DNA from: Echinometra lucunter
Taxonomy: Eukaryota > Echinodermata > Echinoidea > Camarodonta > Echinometridae
Direction: 5' to 3'
DNA: 64,000 nt
NCBI GenBank assembly: GCA_029962745.1
Contig: CM057152.1
Location: forward strand, 27,732,672 to 27,796,671
Below, in pieces: positions 45,026 to 57,000 of the stretch. The notes under the pieces are model-generated. The model saw only the letters and a program-made list of their open reading frames with translations. It was not told the DNA's origin and ran no database searches. A program made the position numbers and the translations under genes. The stretch's first letter is position 1. Each line of letters begins with the position of its first letter.

Positions 45026-48000
45026 CATGCTGAGACTGAGGGGTTGGTGAAAGCCTGAAATGACAATTACCTCTTCAGGCAAGTATTGATTCATCATGAT
45101 GTCAAAGTCAAGCAGTTAAATGACACACAATCAGTCCGTGCATACAAAATATGTACTACGCTCCATCGCCAATGCGGGCAGACAAGACTGCCCAAGTCAC
45201 GTTTCCATAAATTTCTTTTTGTTTTGTTTCACACAGGGAAATGTATCACTCTGTCTATCTGCCTCTTTTTTCTCCTTCTCTCTTTCCCTATCTCTTTCCC
45301 TCTCTCTCTCCCTCTTTCTTCCATCTCCCACATGAAAAACTGCAGTAAGTCTGCAATGTGCTGCATGCATGGATCTGCCTTAAGAAAAATATCGAAGTGC
45401 ACATGAGCTATGTACACATTGCTGTGAAAACCTACTGTAGCATTGAAAGAAAAATTAGCTCTGGTTTTGAAAATATAAATACAAAGATCGTGTAGACTGT
45501 AGAGATCATAATTCAAGATACATGCGAGTCAAATTTTACTGTAAACAGTAACAAGTGAAAAATGGGTTTTTGTGAACAATTCAAATTTTAACACTGCATG
45601 ATTCTCCCTCCCCTCCCCTCCCCTCCCCTCTCTCGATTTCTTGATTTATTTACTTTTTTTTTGGTTTCCTCTGTATTTCAGTAAAGATTATTGTATCTCT
45701 CTTATCATCAATATCTCTATTTTCTTTTATCTTTCATACATTACAGATATACTCCTCCCCAACCTCCCTTCCTCTCCAATCCCCATCCCACCCCTCACCC
45801 CCCCCCCTCCCCTTCACTCTTCTTCCCTAATCCTCTTTCCCCTTCCTCCTCCATCCCCTCCAGATCCCTCTCTCTCCATAAATTCATGTACAAATGAATT
45901 TCCCTTTCAAATGTCAGTGAAAGGGATACAATGTAAAATGTATATCCTTTTCAAATCCAGGGAGTACCTGTACATTGTCCCACGCACCTTTCCCCTTGTC
46001 TGTAATGAATTTTCCGTTTATTTCTTGTCAAACAATTCAGACGTATCCATTCATCACACTGCACGACCATGTCAGTTTATTACAGTGAGCTTCATCCATA
46101 AATTATAATGATTTTCAAAGGAAAATCTAGCTCACAGTCTTGTAAAATATCACAGCCATTGAAAACAAATGATGTTAGGGTTGTTTATATGGACAAATTC
46201 TCTCCCCCCCCCCCCCCCCTACAGTAGACAAAAAACTGTCACAACAACCAGAAAGGAATGATCCTTACATTCCTAATTTCACATCACGGATTAAAAAAAC
46301 AAAATTCAAACAAGATTTTCCAATCAAATGGGAGGGGGGGGGGGAATTAATATCAGACACTTATAAAAACAATTGCAGATTGAAAATTGTGACTAGATAG
46401 TAACCCCACTCCACCAAATCATTATGTCCAGGACTTCCATGTTCATGAACATTTACGAACATGGATGGACTTGATATCCTACTCTATTGATCACCATGTG
46501 TCCTGTAAAATTCAAATGCCACATTATCCCTAATATGAATGCCAATGGGCAAGGAGTCCATTTGCCATTTCAGACTCTTGGAAAGTTACAAAAATCCTGC
46601 ATACAGAAATGTTGTATAAAGAAACATTGTATAGCTGCAGGGGCAAACACACTTTTAGAAATGTGTCATATAAAGAAAAATTGTTTTTCATTTATTTATT
46701 TTTTTTCAGGGGGGGGGGGGAAGGGTTCACTGGACACACTACATGTATGATTCATATCAGGTTATTCAAGGTCAGTGCTGGAGCATACATCTGATTGGTC
46801 ATAGCAGCAGGCATACCAATAAGCCCCGCCCAGTTATACGATTTTTGTTTGATACAATGTGCAGGCTACAAGGGGATGCTGATTCTTTGTTGACACTCTG
46901 TTTGAAACGATGCTCACACAAGAGTTTAACTATACATTTTTCAATATATAAAGTTTCTTTAAATGATTAAACTATGAAAATTAAATTGCATGTATGATGT
47001 ATTTATTGTACAGCAAATAAAATGAACTGTAAAAATGGAAATTTTTTCGCACAATTAATTTTTCGCGCTCTGTGAAGTTGAACACAATCGCGCATTTTTA
47101 ATTTTCATGGACAGTTAAGATAACTGTATTGATATGCATAATACACAAAATACTTTGTGTGGTTTTATTTTTGTGCAAGTGTCATGACGTGTGAAATGCA
47201 CGAAAATTACAACAACCGAAAATTTCACATTTACGGTAGTCTGAACAGAAGGCATGCTACATATACAAGACACTACATGTAGATGACATTTCAGAGAGAT
47301 CTGCATACTAAAGCCTACAGGTGGTTGAAGTACAACCTGCGTACCACTCATTTGCTTTCCAATGACAATCACACAACCTCTTGGCAACCTCTGTGGAAAG
47401 TGATCCCTCACCAAGCGGGGGCACGCATTACATGAACAACACTGTACGCTCTTGTAAGTCTTGTTCAAGCTGGTGGATGCAAGCATGGGCAGTGGAGTGG
47501 GCAGAAAGCACGCTGACATTTTCACAAGGACAGAGCGTATCAAGGAAATAAAGGACAAGTTTCTACTCACATGTAGAGCAAACATACATACATGTATGGA
47601 AGAGCCCTTTACAGCTAGTACACAATGAACCATTTCTGTTGCCTCTCTAATTACCCAATTTACTAGTAATTGTTGGTGTAGTAAATGTGTTTCAGGAGAT
47701 ACAGCCATGCTGTCTTACTGACAAATTTATTATGAAACAGACATTTTAGAGGTTTGAAACTAAAGGCAGGATCAGTAAAAATATTCATGAGATGATTTAA
47801 CAAAATCTGTTGCAATCATAATAGCATATTATGCCCCCCATAAAAACCAATTTATTTACACGTTCAAAAGCAAGTTATCAGCAGATACACACGTATATGC
47901 AATGCCAATGGAACAGACAAAAATTGAAAGATTCTCTTGACCAATAGTCATCTTCCCTCTCCCTTAACCAGTTGTCTCGCTGAATTCATAACTTCTTTTT

Positions 48001-51000
48001 GATATTAAGAACTTGGAATTCAGATATGATTTGAGGTTTTTTTGGAAGCCTTTCTGAAACCTCTTAGGCTGCATTCAGGCAACCATTTTTGACTCTAGAA
48101 TCACGGTTTTTCAAAGACGTTTAGTTTAAACCATGGTTGCGTTGAATCAATTTTTCGCAGGTCGTAAAAATAAACGTCTTTCAAAAAGCAAACGTGAAAC
48201 GCCGAAAAAGGTGCGTTTTGAATCATGATTCTGCAGAGCCACGGTCCCTAAAAATCGATTGAATGCAACGGAGATCTCAATCATGATTCTATTGTTGCTT
48301 TCACACCAAGGTTTGAAGAAAGATAAAACAAACAACATACAGAAAGCTAGAAACGAAGATAGGAGAAAGCAAAGAATAATATAAGAAGAGACTGAAAAAT
48401 AAGGAGATAGAAGGAATAACATAGAATAACAGGAAAAGATGAAAAAGAAGATAGAAGAAAACAAAGAACATAAGGAAAGATGGACAGAGAAGAAGATAGA
48501 AGGAAAAACAAAGAATAACATAAGGAAAGATAGAAAAGAAGATAGACGAAAACAAAGAATAACAAAAGATAGATTGAAAGATAAGAAGATAGAAGGAATA
48601 ACAAAGAATAACATCAGAAAAGACAGAAAAAGAAGATAGAAGAAAACAAAGAATAAGTTAGAAAGATGGAAAGAGAAGAGGACAGGAGGGAAAACAAAGA
48701 ATAACAAAAGATAGATTGAAAGATAAGAAGATAGAAGGAATAACTAAGGATAACATAAGAAAAGACAGAAAAAAAGAAGATAGAAGAAAACAAAGAATAG
48801 CATAAGAAAGATATAGAGACGAATAAATGTGGCTAAAGTTGACCTTCCTGGGTCAAACTGCACAGTACGATGCGCAGTGGTTCGGCTTGAAATGAGCAAG
48901 AATCAGCACTGATGAAAAACCGCTTGAACGCTCTCTCGCAGTAGCCGTGTTTAGTAACAGCATTTTGATTTGTGATTCATGTTTGTGATTCTAGCTTCAA
49001 GAAATCGCTTGAACGCACCCCAAGCTACCATACAGACAATATATATGATTCTTGCTAGCCATCGCTGCAGGTGAACTTCATTTATTCAGGAACATACTAA
49101 TTGCTCCATTCACATTTATCCTTTGTCTCGCACTCAATCTTTTTTCAAAGCTTTTTTCCAAGAGCTTTCATTAGAGATTTCTCTCTGCTTCAAGGGAGCT
49201 TCGATGACTCTCATGAGGCATGATTACCATACATCCATTCAAAGGTTTGATGGCCACATTCACATGCTGTCTTCCTTTTGAAGCCTGTTCTGAGCTAAAA
49301 CTTAGACCATAAGCAAGATTATACTGTACGATTCTTGCTCATCTTTACCACCGGTAAAACTGAATTTCGTCTGTTCGGAGCCAGAAGGGTGTTCACTCAT
49401 ATTATTTTACACAGACTTAACGTCCTTCTGGCTCTAAGCGATGTTTTCTTCCCTCAAAATAAGGGGATCGGAAGAAATGTGACTGTGTTCACATGTGTTT
49501 TTTCTCTGAAGATAATTCCAATCAAGATCCCAGAAGACAAAGAGCAGACAACATATACACTGAATCATAACTAGAGAATAGCCATTATCGCAGCAACATG
49601 TAGACATGGCCCAGAAAGAATGCGATACCTGAGATCTGAATTGCAATGATCATTAATAGGACAATATCTTTATTTTCTTATTCTACTGGGTAGAAATATT
49701 CTGTTCCTAGTAAACTTACCCCAACTCCATCAATTTGGGAGGTGTATTGATTCTATGGCTATTTTTGTGAGGCAACATCATTTTCAAATTTTACTACTCT
49801 TGTGAATATGTAGTAAAGTTCAAGCAGAAAGTAGCTCATGATGCTGTTTCATACTGTTAGCTTTATTGACAAATGCAAGAAAATTGAGAAAATGTGAAAT
49901 TTCATGTACAAAGTGAATGGAGAGCTGCTCACATGTGATGTCATCAGTGTTGCCTATTTGCAGAGCCGAGAGTACTTTACTAGAAAATGTAAATGAGTGT
50001 AATTTTCTTATTCTTTAACCGATTTTGCTCATTTCTTTTTTAAAATGCTGTTCAAATTTAACTCCTTTTATTGAAACAGTGAAACTTTTGGGGTGGACTT
50101 TGCCTTTAAATCTCGCCTTATTTCCTACACAACTTTTCAACTGATTTCCAAAAAATAATTACTAATCACTTCTACAATTGTACTTGCACTGTACCACTAT
50201 GCACAGTGAGAAGGCAAACCACTGCTCTGACCATGGGACTGTGTGCAAATCTCACCCAAGCTACGACCCAATGTCAGTGAACTGTTGATTATTGGTCTAG
50301 CGTCTGCAAAGCCAATCTTTGGGGAATGTCTGTGTAACGTGCTTTGGCAGTCTCATCTTGGCGCACCACACACAGATGTATGCAGAGGCCTAAAGAATGG
50401 CCTGAAGGAAAAACGGAAATGTGACAGGAAAGAGAGAAAGCAGAAATTATTGAAAAAGCAGGAAGGGGAAGGGCTGAGGTAGTGATGGTGTTGAAGATAT
50501 GTTAGATGTGATCCAGTAAGGTCTATGAGCAAGAAAATGAATTTCATCATTACTTTATGTTGTACATCTTATAGAGGGGAAAAAATATTATCAATTTTTT
50601 TCCAGAGCTACTTTTGAGCCCACCAGCCCGAAATTTCTACATTGTATTACAGTTAACATTGGACCCTATGAGAATTTCAGGGGCTCTTTTTTAGTTTTCC
50701 AGGTCTCTTTTTGGCATTTCGGGGGCGAATTCGCCCTGAGCCCCCATGTATTTTTTTCCCTGAATTCTTATATAAAAGACAATAACAGCTTGTTAACATA
50801 GCTAGTTGGTTTAGACACTGTTTACATGTATATGAATTAATTTAAGTAAACCATGAGGTAAATTTGAATAAACCGTGGTCTAAACCATAGCAACAAGCAT
50901 GAATTTAGCACCCTTTGCCAAACACGCACGTTCATTTTAGACTTTTCTAAGTAAATGCACTAAATCAAGCGCACTTATATACCATGAAATCCGCATAAAC

Positions 51001-54000
51001 CATGGTCTAAATCTACATGTAAACCACCTTTGTGAATTCCAGCTATTAAGTTTCCTGTTTCATGGTGTCCACCCACTGTACAAACATTACTGTAACAATG
51101 TACAGTTTGTATTTGTTTCCTACTGTTCAAGTTGTGTTCAACTACAGTGTTTCAGCAATAGCCTATTTTCTGACATTCTTACTTACCTAACTGCAACTGA
51201 GGCAAACTAAATCAAGACGGAGATATCCTGTAAATAGTATGATCCTGACATGTATAAGAATCGTTGCCATATTATCATTTAAGCTTTGTTCAGTCCAGGC
51301 AGTTTAGGTAGCACAAAATCAGAGTTCACAAAGTCCCAAGATATATTACAACCAAAGCAGAAAAGTCCATTATTACATGTATGTGGTATTAAGGGAATTT
51401 CAAGATTATTTCACCCTACAGGTAAGTTACAATGACTCCATGTTACAATCAATTTATTCTAAATACAGGTAGGCATGAATATCATGACTAATGGTTTCAA
51501 TGCAAGAAAGCAAAATTTAAAGCTACTGGGACTATAATATATAAAGTGTACCTCAAATTTTCAGAACAAGTGTACAGCATTTGTAGTTCTTGTACTTGTC
51601 AAATCAACATGCTAATAAAGGTACAGTGGGTGATTTCAAGTTTGGTGTTGGTGCTGGTGTTGGTGTTAGAAACACAATTTAGATTGCTTTCCATAGCTCC
51701 AACACCTAATCTAAGTTTACAAAAGCGGTCCAAATGACATTATTGACAGCTCAACTCCAAGTGACAGTTGTCCCAAGACCAGTTTTATCTTTAATTTGGA
51801 GCTGCGTTGATGTAAAAATCAACCCAACACTATTACCGAAAGGTTTACACCAAACTTGAAATCACCCAATGTACTGTTATTATAACTACATGTACATCAT
51901 GTATGCATTCATTGTGCCATTTACTAGCAGTACCCAAGACTGTCTGATATTACTGTCTTTCCTAGGGACCATTAAAGGAGCGTGATGAGTGATGACTTTC
52001 TTCTGAAAGAGAGCTTATAAATCATTCATGTGTCAAGGAGCTTAGAGATCTTGAGTTACAATCAGTCATGCTTCAGCGATCACCAGCACCAAGTGTGCTT
52101 AATGGCACTAAACCAGCTTCGCTAATCGTCTTTCAGCTCAGGCAAAGATGGGATGCCATTGCAAAGGGTCAGAATCCCAAAAGGAGGGTTCACACTTAAA
52201 TTTAAACAGTAAAGCCATACAGGTAGAGCCAGTGAAAACATGATGCATCGGGAAAATATATCCAGCTTGTACAGAACATTTGCAAGGGGTAGTCAAAACA
52301 AAGGACATCAGATGGGGATATTATTCACACAATAACATCAGACAGCAGCATAATACATGCATCATGCTGTACTGGACGATGCTTGTACACAGTCACACAA
52401 AAACTCCACTTTCATTTGACAGGACTTGTTCACACAGTCCCACAGTGTACACTTTCTTCCCAAGGTGGACTGGACAGGGTGAACACATTCCCCACATAAT
52501 AAAAACTTTCATTCTATGGAAGCTACCCTCCCATATTGTACAACGCCTATTCAGCTTGTTGTACACAAGTCTATGAGAGCTAAACGTGCGATATTCGTAC
52601 CATTGCATGCGTACTGTACCATCCAAAATGTACCATTGAACAGTTATGACGTCACTGTAGATTCCCACAAATTACTTGTTTTATTTCTTTTGTGAGGTCA
52701 CAATTAGCTTGCGCAGTAGGTCATATACGCGTACTGAATTGTTTTTCAGGCCAGCAAGTCGCACACTACTACAGATTCCAGATACGCACACAGCCTAGAA
52801 AGGCATTTTGCAGTCGGAACTTCTTTCCCTGCTTTCAAACCTTGATTTCTAAACCAAAATATTATTGTTTTTATTGATTTTTCATCAATTTCTCAGACTT
52901 CCGAGGTGTTGTACAATTAAAATAGCGAATATTTTAATTCATGCAATGGTACGAGATTTCGCATTCGGTGAAAGATCATGACTTAACTTCTATTCAACTC
53001 GGCTTCATCTCGTTGAATAGAAGGTCGCTCTTTCACCTCATGCGAAATCTTGTACCATCGCACTCATGTCTATTTGCTATTTGTATACTGTACATGTACA
53101 GACAAACATGCTGCACCTTAATAATACAGGGCTTGTTCACACATTCCAACACTGCACACTTTCATCCCAAGGTGTTGAACCTCTTGTACTGGACAGGGTT
53201 TGTTCACGCATTCCCCACATACAATGTAGTGAAAACTTTCGTTCTATGGAAGCTACCGGTACCCTCTCTTACAAACAAACAAACGTACTGCACTTTCATA
53301 ATACAGGGCTTGTTCACACAGTCCCACACTGTATACTTTCACCCCAAGGTGTTGAACCACATGTACTACTAGACAGGGTTTGTTCACACATTCCCCAAAT
53401 AGTGAAAACTTTCATCCTATGGAAGCTACCAGTACCCTCCCTTACAATACAGACAAACATACATACTGCACTTTCATAATACAGGGCTTGTTCACACATT
53501 CCCACACTGCACACTTTCATCCCAAGGTGGTGAACCATATGTACTGGACAGGGTTTGTTCACACACTCCTCACAATGAACACTTTCATCCCATGGAAGCT
53601 AGCGGTACCCTCCCTTCCTGTATAGACAAACATACTGCACTTTCACAATACAGGGCTTGTTCACACAGTCCCACACTGCAAATTTCACATTCCCCTAGCT
53701 TCAAACCATTACATGCACAGCAGCATGGCCTCTGAAAAGTCAATGTTTATAGTGCAACGAGGGAGGCAAACAAGCCACTCAGCCAGTTATTACACTTGTT
53801 TCAACGTTAATTGGATCACCTTGGCTCCTATGCTTGTCAGATGAAATCTCCTGGTAAAGACATGATTACAGGAGTCTCATTATGATAATCTTTCCTCATA
53901 AAGAAACATGTCTATGAGCATGTACATGTATCTATGCATAAGGGTAACAGTAAGAACTCAAAATAACAGCACCCTAATTTTAAGGGCTTTTCAATAATTG

Positions 54001-57000
54001 AATATTACATAAGATTTGTTTACTTGACATTTCGTACTTCTCTAAATTTCAGTATTAAAAGCTCATACATTAACCCACTGAATACCAAGCCAACCCAGGC
54101 TTGGGTCTATGGAAAATGCAAAATCCACAAGTTAGTGTGTAGAAGGGGGAGAGCAGGTCAGGCAAATATTCATGCAAATTATTTGAAGCTCAAGTTTATT
54201 CAAAATGTTCTCCTTTTGTTGTTGTTGTTGTTGTTGTTGTGAAGTTTCCTCAGATATTTTCATTTCAAATATCTAAAGTTACCTTTAAAACTTCACATAA
54301 GGAAGATGGGAGCCTCTCTGTACAGTGTGTATAGTAACATATTTGTTGCTGAATAACAAACAAAATTACTGCTTTAATGGACCACAGTACCATCTTGCTA
54401 TTAAATTTTAGTGTGGCAGTAAATGTACTTTTATTTGGTAAACTTTGTTCATATGAAACAAAAGGAAAATCAAACATATTTGCTAATTCACACAACAAAA
54501 CATGGTGAATAAAAGAAGCTACATGTAAACAAAATTAACTGTGCAAGATTGCATGTATCAATGCAGACTTTCATGCTGGCTGATGTCAATAAATACATGT
54601 AGTCCAGGGGGTGTTTCATAAAGCTGTTCATAATCACGACTGGTGATATGTTCTTGTGCTACATGTAAATGATTGAGAATCTGATTAGCACCCAAGAACA
54701 TGTTCCAGTCGTGCGTAAAGTCGTGCGTAACTTCCGAACAGCTTTACGAAACACCCCCCAGATACATGTATGAAACATGTAATGCACTGTATGTCATCTC
54801 CTTAAATTTCGGATCCAGCCTTGTACAAGATACAATGTAGGATAGATGTATGCATCATAACACTATTGAAACATTCATGAATCTAACCAAGTTCACATTA
54901 ACATCATACAAAACCAAGAGCATCAACAAAGCAGCCTTCAAATGGCTGTAATTCTATCACGTAATAAATTCAAGTAGATATTTTCTGATCAAACTTCAAA
55001 GCCAGAAGGGTGTTCATTTCAAACAGAGTTAATGGCCCTCTGGGACCTCTGGCACTCAGTAATCATTATTTTCAAGTGACAGAAGTTGGTCATAAGCCTA
55101 TAACTCTTAAATATATACCAGCATTTGTTCATCATGAGCAACTCATCGTTTCATTAAACGCATATCAGCAATAATAGGAAAATTTCAATAATCATGAGAA
55201 AATACATGTATGTGCATCTTCTGTTCTCGGACCAAATGAGTATTAAAATCTAATCCAACAGAGATAATCAGTGCAAAAAGCTGGTTAATTCATTTTCATA
55301 CTTTCACATTGAAATTTCTCATATTTTTTGTACAAAAAGTTTGTAAGTTGTGGCCAAGAGAATGTGTCCATACACAAAAGTTCTACAGTAATTTGTTCTG
55401 GAAAAATTTTGTGGTTTTTATATTATCTGGGAAGAAGCATAATTATAAATGATCTTTTGTATTTTTTACATTTAATTACCCTGATTAGGTCATAAGAAGA
55501 TAACTTCAACATAACTCCACAAATCTATATTGAATTTGTAGTCCATGCCAACCTTTTTATGTATGAACTTCATTATCAATAGATGTACATGTATGGTATA
55601 GTCAACAAATTTTGCTACATGTACTTTCAGTTTTCATCTTGTATGTGTACCAGGGTTCTTTACATAACAAGGAGAAACACAACTGATACAGTAGTTTTAT
55701 ATTTAAAACAATTATTTTACTGATCCTTCACTTCCTTGAAAAAAAACATTATCTGAATGAAAATGTCATAAGGTCAAAATCAACACACATCTGCCTATAA
55801 AATTCAATATCATACTTACTGAATGAAAAAAAAAAAACTAGCAAAACCACTACTACGTCTTGTCATACACCAATTAATGTATTACAAAAAGTATATATCT
55901 TCTATTGATTTGGACAAGTCTGTAAAGATTAATTTTGAAGTACTTACAGTTGGAGCACATCTCCATCGGTAGCGTGACATCGTTACCCTGTAAATAGAAT
56001 GAAAAGAAATATAATAATGCGTTTTATTATCGTTTTACATAAAAAAGACGGTTCATATGAAAATTTATCAAGGACTTGCCAAATATGTCACAAGAAAGGC
56101 TCAAAATAATAATACATGTATGCATTAACAGTCTCTTCAAAGCCAACTGAAACAGATTCTAGTTATCATTTCACAGAACTCTTAAAATAGGCTATGATTG
56201 TTTTCCTTCTGAGATGAATAAAACACAGTTCTGATATCCAGACACGATTCCAAAGGTAGACTCTCATTAAATCCAAGATTCACAATGTACTTTCTTTGCA
56301 TGTAAACCATTCCTAGAAAGGCCTAGCTTTATAAAAGACCTATTCACAAGACAGGGCATAACCTTATTATCTTTTGACTATTACCAAATACCTAGCGACA
56401 GTGTTTGATGCAGCAATTCATCACTAAACATTGGTTCTTGCCAGAGAAAAAAATACACGAGGGCTTGGGGCGAATTCGCCCCTGAAATGCCAAAAAGAGC
56501 CCTGGAAAACTAAAAAAAGAGCCCCTGAAATTCTCATAGGTCAATGTAAACTGTAATACAATGTAGAAAATTCGGGCGAGTGCTCAGCTCAAAAAGTAGC
56601 CCCGAAAAAAAAAAAAAATTATTTCTCTAGTTCTCGTAATTCAGAGTGTGAGTCTATATAAGTCTTTGTAATCTCTTCATTAATCATGAACAGAGTTGAA
56701 TAGCATTATCTTGTGAATGGTTTCATTAAAATAACCCATTACTCATTCCCCTGTGCAATGACATTTTCATCTTGCCTGATTTTCTTCCCAGTTCACTTTG
56801 CCACAAATAGAAGAAAATTCAAATTTCAATTTTAAAGAAAAAATTCTCTTTTGTTCTATTATCTAAACTATAGCTAAAAATCTATCACTTTCAACTTAGT
56901 CTAAATACATTCACAGTGTATAAAGCCATTTCACAGCATTTCATAGCCACTGACATGTTATTCAAAGAGAGAAGTCATGAGCCAGATTTTAAGAGGCAAC

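Noticed and set aside
47115..47708. 197-codon minus-strand open frame, one of the longest outside the LINE
   Set aside because: No domain or conserved motif, many Cys/His from composition, and its last third lies in the 47026-47240 MITE. It sits inside a calcineurin intron on the same strand with no splice logic.
48147..48707. 186-codon hydrophobic frame resembling a membrane protein
   Set aside because: Antisense reading of the purine-rich minisatellite; other frames of the same stretch are also open.
53100..53690. Regular repeats with variable spacing that might suggest a CRISPR array
   Set aside because: The whole 177-bp unit is repeated, without constant repeats plus unique spacers, and the genome is eukaryotic.
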